Origin: Salinispora oceanensis
Lineage (GTDB): Bacteria > Actinomycetota > Actinomycetes > Mycobacteriales > Micromonosporaceae
Length of the DNA: 64,000 nucleotides
Reading direction: 5' to 3'
NCBI RefSeq assembly: GCF_000383575.1
Contig: NZ_KB911579.1
Location: forward strand, 5,045,424-5,109,423
In this document: one piece after another, positions 26,764 to 35,281 of the stretch
Layout: the number at the start of each line of letters is the position of its first letter
How positions within the stretch are numbered: the stretch's first letter is position 1
The notes under the pieces: generated by a model
The model's input: only the letters and a program-made list of their open reading frames with translations
Databases searched by the model: none
What the model was told of the DNA's origin: nothing
Translations under genes and position numbers: made by a program

Positions 26764-26959
26764 CGCTAAATTCTTTCATGACGATGGGTGTCGTCGGTGA
26801 CCCCGACGCCGCGGGCCGGTTGATCCGGGCGACCACGGTCCCCGCCCAGCCGCTGCCGGGTCCGGCGAGCCAGCCGCTGCCGAGCCAAACTCCCGGAAGC
26901 TGGACGCGCCGCGCGCGGGGTGGGTGATGGTCCCCGCCGCCGTCACCGACGAGTGGCAC
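26756..26959 (-). pseudogene. Probable C-terminal remnant of an unidentified gene upstream of the SDR gene
   Basis: A 67-codon open frame reads LPGVWLGSGWLAGPGSGWAG, TVVARINRPAASGSPTTPIV and ends MKEFSDA, overlapping the SDR start by 8 bp as coupled genes do. It looks like the end of a larger protein, possibly an oxidoreductase, but no start or N-terminal domain precedes it. It may be a truncated co-transcribed partner. Function not recognised. Confidence 0.35.
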
Positions 26960-26992
26960 CCCCTCCGGGCCGCCGGGCTGCCCCGTTCTCGA

Positions 26993-27006
26993 GGGCAGCT
27001 CGACAG
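26993..27006. repeat. 14-bp inverse partial copy of the repeat
   Basis: GGGCAGCTCGACAG is the reverse complement of 14 bp of the 18-mer at 25855-25872; together they bracket the SDR gene and the remnant. The rest of 26960-27184 holds no gene. Confidence 0.35.
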
Positions 27007-27184
27007 TCCGCAGGGAGACCTACAGGGAGACCTCCGGGCCGACCGTGGCCCACACCCCGCCGCACGGCACCGCCCAAACCCGTCACCACCCAGACCCGGC
27101 ACCGCCTGCCCCCAAACCACCGCCCCACCGCGGGGGCTAGGGCGGGACAGCACGGCGTTGGCACATCCACACCAGCTGCTGCCG

Positions 27185-27874
27185 TCAGCCGGGACAGCGG
27201 TCGGAGAGGGCATAGCGGACCAACGCGACATCGCCGATCTGCCGCACCTCGGCGATCTGGGCTCGGCGACCGGCGTGCCACGGAAAAGAGCCGTCTCGCA
27301 CGAAGCGGGGTGCCCGGCCGTCCCCGACGAAGAACGGGGCGACCACCAGGTGCAGCTCGTCAACGAGCCCACTGGAGAGGAACTGGGTGTGCATGCTCGC
27401 GCCCCCCTCCACCAACAGCCGGCCGATCCCCCGCGCGGCCAGATCGGCAAGCACCGGCGCCAGATTGACCGGTTCCCCGGCGTCAACCACGGTGGCGACC
27501 TGGCCAAGGCGCTCCCGGGCCTTCTCCATCCCCGAGGTGGCACAGTAGATCAACCGTACGGTCGCACCGGTGGTGAATACCCGGGCCCCTGGGTCAAGGT
27601 CGCCACAGCCGGTGACGGTCACCCGGGCAGGCGAGGCAGCCCGGCCACGGGCAACCCGCTCGGCCCGTCGCGCCGCGGACCGCACCAGCAGCCGCGGATC
27701 GTCTCGCCGGATGGTGCCCGCACCGACCAGGATCGCGTCGCAGCCAGCCCGCACCTCGTCGATCCGGTCCAGATCAGCGTCGTTGGAGAGCACCAGTCGC
27801 TGACCGGTCGCGTCGTCGATGTAGCCGTCCAACGACGCGGCACAACTGAGCAGGACGTACGGGCGCTCAGTCAT
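27185..27874 (-). CDS. RibD-C (pyrimidine reductase-like) protein
   Basis: 229 aa from the ATG at 27874; it overlaps the cyclohydrolase stop by 8 bp. YVLLSCAASLDGYIDDATG, DAILVGAGTIRRDDPRLLV and RLLVEGGASMHTQFLSSGLV match the stand-alone reductase domain that, in riboflavin synthesis of archaea and fungi, reduces the ribosyl side chain of the diamino-pyrimidinone made by GTP cyclohydrolase II, using NADPH. There is no deaminase domain. Last gene of the seven-gene operon; its substrate is likely the product of the preceding gene. Confidence 0.88.
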   Translation of the reverse strand: MTERPYVLLSCAASLDGYIDDATGQRLVLSNDADLDRIDEVRAGCDAILVGAGTIRRDDPRLLVRSAARRAERVARGRAASPARVTVTGCGDLDPGARVFTTGATVRLIYCATSGMEKARERLGQVATVVDAGEPVNLAPVLADLAARGIGRLLVEGGASMHTQFLSSGLVDELHLVVAPFFVGDGRAPRFVRDGSFPWHAGRRAQIAEVRQIGDVALVRYALSDRCPG

Positions 27875-28511
27875 GTACGAAGGGCAGGTCGAGGGCGTGC
27901 TCGCCACGAGTCGCCTTGACCGCCAGATAGTCGGCGTTGGCCGCGGAGAGGAAGACCCCGGTGGTCACCCGTTCGCTGACGGCGATGCCGTGCCGGCTCA
28001 GCTGTGCGCACTTGTCCGGGTTATTGCTGAGCAGCGCGACCCGGTCCACGCCGAGGGCGGTGAGCATCTGCGCGGCGACGGTGTAGTCCCGCTCGTCCGC
28101 CCGGTGGCCGAGGGCGACGTTCGCCTCGTACGTGTCCAACCCGGCGTCCTGCAACGCGTACGCCGCCAACTTCGCGTACAGGCCGATGCCCCGGCCCTCC
28201 TGGCGCAGGTAAAGCAGGTAGCCACCGCGCTCGGCGATCCGTTCGACCGCCTCGCGCAGTTGCGGGCCGCAGTCGCAGCGCTGACTGCCGAACACGTCCC
28301 CGGTAAGGCACTCACTGTGCGGTCGTACCAGCGGCACCGAGGGCTCCGTCGGCACAGCCGCCGGGTCAGTCCGGTCGCCGAGCCCGAAAGCCAGGTGCTC
28401 GCGACCGTCAACCAGACCAGCGAAGGAGTAGACCCGGGCCGTGGTGGCGTACCCGTCTGGAAATCGTATCGGGACGATGACCTGGGTGCGGATCGTGGCA
28501 ATGGGATGCAT
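27867..28511 (-). CDS. ribA: Stand-alone GTP cyclohydrolase II
   Basis: 214 aa without the dihydroxybutanone-phosphate synthase domain. Zinc cysteines are in VRPHSECLTGDVFGSQRCDC, the GTP/catalytic part in YLRQEGRGIGLYAKLAAYAL, and DERDYTVAAQML and LSNNPDKCAQL follow. The Tyr aligned (from memory) with E. coli RibA Tyr105 is present, suggesting normal ring opening with formate release. No other riboflavin gene is nearby, so it probably feeds the dedicated pathway of this operon. ATG at 28511 follows GAGGAG. Confidence 0.92.
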   Translation of the reverse strand: MHPIATIRTQVIVPIRFPDGYATTARVYSFAGLVDGREHLAFGLGDRTDPAAVPTEPSVPLVRPHSECLTGDVFGSQRCDCGPQLREAVERIAERGGYLLYLRQEGRGIGLYAKLAAYALQDAGLDTYEANVALGHRADERDYTVAAQMLTALGVDRVALLSNNPDKCAQLSRHGIAVSERVTTGVFLSAANADYLAVKATRGEHALDLPFVHD

Positions 28512-28522
28512 CGGACTCCTCG

Positions 28523-29470
28523 TCAGCGGGTGCCAGCCGGCACGCGGACACGACGGGCCGCCAGGACGGCGGCCCCGGGAAGACTGGCGACGAGCACCAG
28601 AGCTCCATAGACGATGGCGGTAGAGACGCCCTCAGCGGCGGAGAGACCGGCTGCGCCGAAGGCCCACGCGGCCACGCCCTCGCGGGGCCCGAAGCCAGCG
28701 ATGTTCGCCGGAACTCCCATCGCGAGCAGGGCCAGTAGGGTCAACGGCAACAGCAGCGACAGCGGCGCCGTCGAGCCGGCGGTTCGGGCGGCGAGCACAA
28801 AGGTCGCCAGGTGCCCCGCCACCGCCAGGGTCGAGGCGAGCAGCACCCCGAGCCAGGTGCGGCGGGCCAGTAGGCCGACGCGGATGTCGGCGATGGCGAC
28901 GCGGACCGCCCGCGCCCACCGAGACTGACCGGCGGGACGCAGCCACGCCAGGAGCGCTGCGCCGAGGCCGACCGCGGCCAGCATAACGGTCACCACCGGC
29001 AGATACGGCCGGACCGGGGACGGGAACGTGGCCAGCACCACCACCGCGACCACCGCGAGGACCGCCTGGCCGGCGGTCCGCTCCCAGAGGACGGCCCGGA
29101 CACCCCGGCCGAGGTCCCCCGCGGCCTGCCCGTGGCGGACCGCCCGGTGTACGTCGCCCAGGATCCCGCCAGGCAGGGTCGCGTTGAGAAAGACCGCCCG
29201 GTAGCAGTGGGCGACGGCGGTTCGCAGCGGCAGCCGGACCCCCAGTCCCCGGGCCACCAGGCTCCAGCGCCATGCGCCGCAGACCGTGGTGATCCCGCCG
29301 ATCGCCAGCGCCGCCGCCAAAGCTGGAGCGGTGATCAGACGCAGCCCATCGAGAAACGGGCCGGTGCCCACCAGCCAGAGCAACAGCGCCAGCAGACCGA
29401 GACCGCCCAGTGCCCGGGCCCACGCCCAGAGCCGGCCGTCGGCCGCCGCTGTGCGCGACACCATCACCAT
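28523..29470 (-). CDS. UPF0104 / lysylphosphatidylglycerol synthase-type membrane protein
   Basis: 315 aa with about eight membrane helices. Signatures: WRWSLVARGLGVRLPLRTAV, the loop AVFLNATLPGGILGDVHRAV, and near the end GVPANIAGFGPREGVAAWAF. Members accompany glycosyltransferases and may flip or anchor lipid-linked intermediates. ATG 29470 or 29464 is possible. It starts 85 bp after the methyltransferase stop and ends 11 bp before ribA. Confidence 0.85.
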   Translation of the reverse strand: MVMVSRTAAADGRLWAWARALGGLGLLALLLWLVGTGPFLDGLRLITAPALAAALAIGGITTVCGAWRWSLVARGLGVRLPLRTAVAHCYRAVFLNATLPGGILGDVHRAVRHGQAAGDLGRGVRAVLWERTAGQAVLAVVAVVVLATFPSPVRPYLPVVTVMLAAVGLGAALLAWLRPAGQSRWARAVRVAIADIRVGLLARRTWLGVLLASTLAVAGHLATFVLAARTAGSTAPLSLLLPLTLLALLAMGVPANIAGFGPREGVAAWAFGAAGLSAAEGVSTAIVYGALVLVASLPGAAVLAARRVRVPAGTR

Positions 29471-29555
29471 CCGGTCCCCCCGCGCGAGTCGCCGACCCGG
29501 GGGTCCGCCGGCTCTACCCGCTTTACTTCCGTGCCGTGGGCACCCTCCACAGCGG

Positions 29556-30404
29556 TCACAGGTGCACCGTCGGCAGGGCCAACAGGTCCTGGTGGTCTAC
29601 CAGCACGGACAACCGGCCGGCAGCAAGTTCATCCCGGCGACGACGCGCGTACCCGGTCAGCGGGCCGGCCAGCTGGGGGCGCTGCTCCCGGGCCGCGTCG
29701 ATCCAGCCGGCAAACCACTCCCCCAACAGGCCCGCGTCGGCGGGACCGAGCCGCCACGGGCTGGACCGCAGCGTGACCGCAGCGCCCTGCCCGGCGAAGG
29801 CCGCGGCGGTGCGGGCCACCGCGTCCGGACCGAGTAGCCGCCGTCCCCGAACAGTACGGCGCTGGTGGTCGTTGAAGGCCGCGGCGACCTCCGCGTCGAG
29901 CGGGTCCACGGGGTCGAGCCGGACGTGGCCGACCACCGAGAGCGTAACGAGAGCCGGCCGCCCGGCGCAGGCCGCCGCCACCCGTCCGACCTCCTCGGCG
30001 GTGAGCATGTCCAGCAACGCGGAGGCGGTGATCAGGTCGGCCTCGGCCAGCTCGGTGGCGGTAAGCCGGGTCAGGTCTCCCCGCCGGGTCTCGACGGTGA
30101 CCGGGGTCCCGTCGGCGGCGACCGGTGGCGGGTCGGCGGCGGCCCGGGCCAGCAGGCCGGCGTCCCCGTCGTGCAGAACCCAGTGTTGGGGCCCGGGTAG
30201 GCGCGGAGCGAGCCACCGGCCCATCGCACCGGTGCCGCTGCCAAGGTCGTGGACCACCACCGGGCGGGTGCCGGTGAGCCGGGCCCGCAGCCGGTCGGCG
30301 AGGTCGACGACGCGGGCGGCGGCGTCGGCCGGCTCACGCCGGATGAGCCAGTCCGCGAAGGCCGCCGGCAGGCCCAGCTCGAGGTCACAGCCCCGCTTCG
30401 TCAT
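29556..30404 (-). CDS. Class I SAM-dependent methyltransferase
   Basis: 282 aa from the ATG at 30404, with AAGGAG upstream and a 4-bp overlap to the glycosyltransferase stop. SAM motif I is VVVHDLGSGTGAMGRWLAPR; then HWVLHDGDAGLLARA (acidic residue for the ribose) and ADLITASALLDMLTAEEV. The acceptor is unknown; position in the operon suggests a sugar, pyrimidine or pterin intermediate. Confidence 0.85.
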   Translation of the reverse strand: MTKRGCDLELGLPAAFADWLIRREPADAAARVVDLADRLRARLTGTRPVVVHDLGSGTGAMGRWLAPRLPGPQHWVLHDGDAGLLARAAADPPPVAADGTPVTVETRRGDLTRLTATELAEADLITASALLDMLTAEEVGRVAAACAGRPALVTLSVVGHVRLDPVDPLDAEVAAAFNDHQRRTVRGRRLLGPDAVARTAAAFAGQGAAVTLRSSPWRLGPADAGLLGEWFAGWIDAAREQRPQLAGPLTGYARRRRDELAAGRLSVLVDHQDLLALPTVHL

Positions 30405-31435
30405 CTCGCTCCTTCCAGCGCCGCCGCGAGCGACATGGTGGTGGTGGTCCAACAGGTGAGAGTCTCCCGGCGGGCACGCGCGGCGCAACGCAGCCGGTCC
30501 CGCAAGGCCGGGTCGGCGAGCCAGCGGCGGAGCGCGCCGGCGAGGGCCGCCGGGTCATCTGGGGGCACCAACATTCCGGGCACCGCCCCGTCGGGGGCGC
30601 GGCCGAGGGTGTCGGGCAACCCACCGGCGGTGGTAGCCAGCACCGGTACGCCCCGCGCCAGCGCCTCCGTCACCACCATTCCGTACGTCTCGACCCGGGA
30701 GGCCAGCACCAGCAGGTCGGCAGTGGCGTACCCGCTGGCCAGGGCGGAACCGGTGCGGGGTCCGGCGAGGTGCACCCGCCGGGCGAGGTGCAGGTCGTCG
30801 ATCCGTCGCCGGAGCCGCTGAACGAAACCCGGGTCCTGGGTGAGCGGCCCGAGGCAGTCACAGCGCCAGGCTAGCTCTCTGACGATGGCGAGGGCGTCAA
30901 CCAGCGTGTCGTGTCCCTTGTGTGGGGTGAGGGCGGCGACGCAGAGCAGCCGCTGGCCCGCTGCCGAGCCAGGTACGACGGCGGCCCGGTCAACTCCGGG
31001 CACCGCGACGTGCACCCGCTCGGCGGGCAGTTGGTACCGGTCGAGCAGCCACCGGCGGGTCCAGGTGCTGGTCGCCACGATCACCGCCGCGTGCCGCAGG
31101 GCGACCCGTTCCGCCGCGCTGGCCAGCGGCAGGTGCACCAGCACCGCCAGGCGCAGCCGCCCGGCATTCGGGGCCAGGAGCTCCGGCACCGCGCTGGCGA
31201 CGAGCCCGTCGAAGAGGACGAGTGACCCGGACGGCAGTGCGTTGAGCACCCCGGCGAGGGCAGAGCGCTCCGCGCTCGCCGGGTACGGCCAGGCACCGGG
31301 CACCGGGTGCTCGTGGATCGGCCAGCCGGCGGCCGCCAGCCCGTCAAGGACCCGCCGGTCGTACCGGTTGCCGCCACTCGGCGTGGTCGGATCGTCCACG
31401 TCGCCCGGCAGCACCGCGTGCAGGACGCGGGTCAC
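30401..31435 (-). CDS. GT4-family glycosyltransferase
   Basis: 344 aa, GT-B fold. N-terminal VLHAVLPGDVDDPTTPSGGN, TSTWTRRWLLDRYQLPAERV, VAALTPHKGHDTLVDAL, and the nucleotide-sugar motif E-x7-E in RVETYGMVVTEALARGVPVL. GTG start overlaps the PTPS-like stop by 4 bp. A retaining transferase acting in the cytosol, probably on a lipid or small-molecule acceptor. Confidence 0.9.
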   Translation of the reverse strand: MTRVLHAVLPGDVDDPTTPSGGNRYDRRVLDGLAAAGWPIHEHPVPGAWPYPASAERSALAGVLNALPSGSLVLFDGLVASAVPELLAPNAGRLRLAVLVHLPLASAAERVALRHAAVIVATSTWTRRWLLDRYQLPAERVHVAVPGVDRAAVVPGSAAGQRLLCVAALTPHKGHDTLVDALAIVRELAWRCDCLGPLTQDPGFVQRLRRRIDDLHLARRVHLAGPRTGSALASGYATADLLVLASRVETYGMVVTEALARGVPVLATTAGGLPDTLGRAPDGAVPGMLVPPDDPAALAGALRRWLADPALRDRLRCAARARRETLTCWTTTTMSLAAALEGAR

Positions 31436-31830
31436 AACGACCGTTCGTAGCTGGCCCAGGCGACGTGCGACTCGTGCAAGGTGACGCTGATGCCGGTCAG
31501 GCCACCGGCGCCCGCGCCCAGCTCCCCCGCCCGCACCCGAGCCGCGAGCCGGTCGGCGACAGTGCGGGCCAGTACCTCGGTGGTGGTGTTCACCCCGGCG
31601 AACTCGGGCTCGTCGTCCAGGTTGCGGTAGGTCAGCTCGGCGAGGACCGCGCGCAGCTGCGCGGTGGCCCGACCGATGTCGACCACGATTCCGTCAGCGT
31701 CCAGGTCACCGCGGCGGAAGGTCGCGTCCACCACGAACGTCGCCCCGTGTAGTCGCTGGGCGGGACCGAACACCTCGCCCTGAAAGCTGTGGGCGATCAT
31801 CATGTGGTCCCGGACGGTCACGCTGAACAC
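31432..31830 (-). CDS. PTPS/QueD-fold protein lacking catalytic residues
   Basis: 132 aa, about the normal size. It aligns with QueD through IAHSF, QRLHGATFVVDATF, GIVVDIGRATAQLRAVL, NTTTEVLARTVADRL and a late HES. By alignment from memory, the catalytic Cys before HGH is Ala, the second His of HGH is Ala, and the Asp-His pair of the DHHYLN motif is Thr-Tyr; the late Glu stays. So the zinc site is incomplete and the usual pyruvoyl- or carboxy-pterin chemistry is unlikely. It may bind a pterin or catalyse another step. GTG start 4 nt after the dehydrogenase stop. Confidence 0.85.
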   Translation of the reverse strand: MFSVTVRDHMMIAHSFQGEVFGPAQRLHGATFVVDATFRRGDLDADGIVVDIGRATAQLRAVLAELTYRNLDDEPEFAGVNTTTEVLARTVADRLAARVRAGELGAGAGGLTGISVTLHESHVAWASYERSL

Positions 31831-31834
31831 AGTG

Positions 31835-32815
31835 TCACTCTCCGTCGTAGGTAATGAGGTGGCAGAGGGCCGGCAACCGCCGGTCGGCGAGCTGGGGCAG
31901 CACGTCGGGCAGGTCCGCGAACCGAGACTCCCCGGTCAGCAAAGTGTCGAAGACCGGGTCGGCGAGGAGATCCAGCGCCAGGGTGAGCCGGTCGGCGGGG
32001 CTTCGCCGGCTCCGCCGGGCCGGGGCGACCCGTCCCACCTGGCTGCTACGCAGGGTGAGCCGGCCGGTGTGAAACTGCGCGCCGAGCGGCAGCGCCACCT
32101 CGCGGTCGCCGTACCAGCTCAGCTCAAGCACCGTGCCCTCCGGCGCCACCAGTTCCAGGCAGCGACGCAGGCCGGCGGCGGTCGCGCTGGCGTGCACCAC
32201 CAGGTCCTGTCCGGTCGCCGCGGCGGCCGGTGCGGCGTATTCGACGCCGAGCGTCCCGGCGAGCGCGGCCCGCGTCGGGTCCACGTCAACGAGCTGTACC
32301 CGCACGCCGGGGAACCGGGTCAGTAGGGCCGCGACGGCCGCGCCGACCATCCCGGCACCGACCACGGTGACCCGATCACCGACCAGGGGTGGCTCGTCCC
32401 AGAGCGCGTTCACCGCGGTCTCGACCGTGCCAGCCAGCACCGCACGCGCCGCTGGCACCTGCTCGGGCACCACCACCACGGCCTCGGCCGGGACCACGTA
32501 CGCCGTCTGGTGCGGGTACAGGCAGAAGACGGTTCGCCCGCGCAGTCCGGGCGGACCCTGTTCGACCACGCCGACGCTCAGGTAGCCATACTTGACCGGG
32601 GCCGGGAAGTCACCCTCCTGGAACGGGGCACGCATCGCCGAATACTGTCCGCTCGGGACACCACCGGTGAACACCAGCGTCTCGGTGCCGCGGCTCACAC
32701 CGGAGTAGCGGGTCCGGACGAGCACCTCGCCGGCGTCCGGGGTGGCCACCGGCACCGAGCGGATCTCACCCCGCCCGGGCGTGGCCAGCCAGAAGGCGCG
32801 GGCGGTCTGGTTCAC
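31835..32815 (-). CDS. Medium-chain dehydrogenase (zinc-independent type)
   Basis: 326 aa from the GTG at 32815 (GGAG upstream). GroES-like start with TRYSGVSRGTETLVFTGGVP, then Rossmann VTVVGAGMVGAAVAALL and an Asp (VQLVDVD) indicating NAD(H). The usual zinc Cys of GxCGxD is replaced by the SGVSRGTE pattern seen in BchC-like members, and no structural zinc Cys cluster is present. First gene of the operon, 90 bp from the divergent fusion gene. It may oxidise a sugar or polyol hydroxyl. Confidence 0.85.
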   Translation of the reverse strand: MNQTARAFWLATPGRGEIRSVPVATPDAGEVLVRTRYSGVSRGTETLVFTGGVPSGQYSAMRAPFQEGDFPAPVKYGYLSVGVVEQGPPGLRGRTVFCLYPHQTAYVVPAEAVVVVPEQVPAARAVLAGTVETAVNALWDEPPLVGDRVTVVGAGMVGAAVAALLTRFPGVRVQLVDVDPTRAALAGTLGVEYAAPAAAATGQDLVVHASATAAGLRRCLELVAPEGTVLELSWYGDREVALPLGAQFHTGRLTLRSSQVGRVAPARRSRRSPADRLTLALDLLADPVFDTLLTGESRFADLPDVLPQLADRRLPALCHLITYDGE

Positions 32816-32905
32816 CGGTTGCTCCTCTCCGTCGCTCCGGCGAACCGGAGCGACGCGCCGCCCGTAGGCCCTGTCAGAGTTGTCGATCATAGACGCGGAG
32901 GCGTG

Positions 32906-35281
32906 GTGGCCACGATTCGGAGCGGTCCGCTGACCGGACTGTCCGTTCAGATTCTCCTGTTGGTCGGGCTGGCCGGGACGGTGGGGCTCGGCGCCGTCGG
33001 CTGGTTCGCCGGCCTCGCGTACGGGCTGGTGCTGTGCCGGGCGCTCAGTCACGGCCTGCACCGGGCGGCGAGGGGCCTCGGGCCGGCCGACCGGGTGACG
33101 CTGACCCGGGCGGTGCTCATCGGAGCGGTCGTCGCGCTGGTGGCTGACGGGCTCACCGGCCGCCCGACGCCGGTCGGGCTGCTCACCGCTCTCGCCGCGG
33201 TGGCGCTGTCGCTGGACGCGGTCGACGGGTACGTGGCCCGGCGCACCGGCACCGAGAGCGCGTTCGGCGCCCGGTTCGACATGGAGATCGACAGCATCCT
33301 GGTGGCCGTGCTCAGTCTGCACGTGGCACCCGTGGTGGGGCCCTGGGTGCTCGTCCTCGGTGCGATGCGGTACCTCTTCCTCGTCGCCGGCTGGGCCCTG
33401 CCCTGGCTGCGCGGTCCGCTACCGCCGCGCTACTGGCGGAAGGTTGTCGCCGCGGCCCTCGGCGTGGTGTTGCTGGTGGTGACGTCCCGACTGTTGCCGA
33501 GCACGGTCGGCGGGCTGCTCTCGCTGGCGGTGTTGGTGCTGCAGCTGGAGTCGTTTGGCCGGGACGTGGCCTGGCGGTGGCGGCACCGGGACCGCACGCC
33601 GGCGACCCCGCTGGCGACGGCACCCACCAAGGCAGCGGGACTGCGCTGGCCGGCATGGTGGCGGCGGGTACCCGCCACGCTGGCGGTGCTGCTGGCGTTG
33701 GTCGCCCTCACCGTGCCGCGGCAGCCCAGTCAGCTGGTACCCGCCGTGCTACTGCGGATCCCGCTGGAAGGTCTCGCGTTGGCGGCTGTCCTGCTCGCCG
33801 TTCCCACCCGGTTACGGCGGCCGGTGGCCGCACTGGCGGGGACGCTGCTCGGGCTGCTGGTGGTGGTCAAGGCCGCCGACCTGGGCTTCCACAGCGCCCT
33901 CGGGCGGCCGGTCGACCTGGCCCTGGACTGGCGCCTCCTCGACGAGACGTTCACCTTCGTCAGCACCTCGGTTGGCCGAGGGAGCGCGATCGCGGCGTCC
34001 GTCGGCGCCGGCCTGCTGGTGGTGGCGCTGCTGACGGTCACCACCTGGGCGGTCCTGCGGCTGAGTCGGCTGCTGACCGGGCACCCGGACAGCGCGCGGC
34101 GGGTACTCGCGGGCCTGGCGGCGCTCTGGCTGGTGGCGGCCGCCACCGGGGTACGGATCGTCCCTGCTCTCCCGGTGGCCGACGCGGCTACAACCGACCT
34201 GGTCCGGGCACACGCCGCACAGGTGCAGGCACGCCTTCGGGACCGCGCGAGCTTCGCCGACCGGGTGAACATCGACCCGTACCGCCTGGTCCCCGACGAT
34301 CAGCTGCTGACCGCGCTGGAGGGCAAGGATGTCCTGGTCGCCTTCGTGGAGAGCTACGGGCGGGACGTGGTGCAGGAGCCGGAGTTCGGCGCTGTTGAGG
34401 CGGTGCTCGACGAGGGGCAGCGGCGGCTCTCCGCCGCTGGCTTCGGTACCCGGAGCGCCTTCCTCACCTCGCCCACCGCCGGAGGGGGCAGCTGGCTGGC
34501 CCACGCGACGCTACTCTCCGGGCTCTGGATCGACAACAACCAGCGGCACCGTACGCTGCTGGCCAGCGATCGCACCCCCCTCGGTGCGGCGTTCCAGCGG
34601 GCTGGCTGGCGGACGGTGGGGGTGATGCCGGCGGTCAACCAGCCTTGGCCGGAGGGGGCCTTCTACGGCTACGAACGGTTCTATGACGAGTACCACCTCG
34701 GCTACCAGGGCCCCCGGTTCGGCTTCGCCCCGATGCCCGACCAGTACACCCTCTCCGCCTTCCACCAGCGGGAGTTGGCCGGCACCGACCGGCGGCCGGT
34801 GATGGCCGAACTGGCCCTGGTCTCCAGCCACTCGCCCTGGACCCAGATCCCGAGGCTGGTTGACTGGGACACCCTCGGCGACGGCCGGGTCTTCCACGAC
34901 GCCAGCGAACGCAGCTCGTCAACGCAGCCCCGCATCGGGTACCGCCGCTCCATCGAGTACACCCTGGGCGCGCTCATCTCCTACGTGCAGCGGTACGGCG
35001 ACGACAACCTGGTGCTGATCGTGGTCGGTGACCACCAGCCGGCACCGGTGATCACCGGTCCGGGCGCCAGCCGGGACGTACCGGTCCACCTCGTCGCCCG
35101 CGATCCGGGCGTGTTGGCACGGGTCGACGGATGGGGCTGGCCGGACGGGCTCCGTCCCGCACCGGAGGCTCCGGTGTGGCGGATGGACGAATTCCGGGAC
35201 CGCTTCCTGGCCGCCTTCTCCCCCGCCCTCGCCGCATCGGTCAGGCCGGGTCGGGGCGACCGAGGCGCCAATAGCCCATGA
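32906..35281 (+). CDS. CDP-alcohol phosphatidyltransferase fused to a sulfatase/phosphatase-like domain
   Basis: 791 aa from GTG 32906 (GGAGG 4 nt before; GTG 32903 also possible). Residues about 55-230 are a CDP-alcohol phosphotransferase with the full D-x2-DG-x2-AR-x8-G-x3-D-x3-D motif starting at Asp104. Several more membrane helices (about 255-415) follow. Residues about 474-770 form an alkaline-phosphatase-superfamily domain: VLVAFVESYGRDVV, SPTAGGGSWLAHATLLSGLW, SSHSPWTQIP, LIVVGDHQPAP. LtaS-like enzymes with such domains transfer phospho-groups outside the membrane. Both a lipid head-group transfer and its later processing may be on one chain. Confidence 0.82.
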   Translation: MATIRSGPLTGLSVQILLLVGLAGTVGLGAVGWFAGLAYGLVLCRALSHGLHRAARGLGPADRVTLTRAVLIGAVVALVADGLTGRPTPVGLLTALAAVALSLDAVDGYVARRTGTESAFGARFDMEIDSILVAVLSLHVAPVVGPWVLVLGAMRYLFLVAGWALPWLRGPLPPRYWRKVVAAALGVVLLVVTSRLLPSTVGGLLSLAVLVLQLESFGRDVAWRWRHRDRTPATPLATAPTKAAGLRWPAWWRRVPATLAVLLALVALTVPRQPSQLVPAVLLRIPLEGLALAAVLLAVPTRLRRPVAALAGTLLGLLVVVKAADLGFHSALGRPVDLALDWRLLDETFTFVSTSVGRGSAIAASVGAGLLVVALLTVTTWAVLRLSRLLTGHPDSARRVLAGLAALWLVAAATGVRIVPALPVADAATTDLVRAHAAQVQARLRDRASFADRVNIDPYRLVPDDQLLTALEGKDVLVAFVESYGRDVVQEPEFGAVEAVLDEGQRRLSAAGFGTRSAFLTSPTAGGGSWLAHATLLSGLWIDNNQRHRTLLASDRTPLGAAFQRAGWRTVGVMPAVNQPWPEGAFYGYERFYDEYHLGYQGPRFGFAPMPDQYTLSAFHQRELAGTDRRPVMAELALVSSHSPWTQIPRLVDWDTLGDGRVFHDASERSSSTQPRIGYRRSIEYTLGALISYVQRYGDDNLVLIVVGDHQPAPVITGPGASRDVPVHLVARDPGVLARVDGWGWPDGLRPAPEAPVWRMDEFRDRFLAAFSPALAASVRPGRGDRGANSP

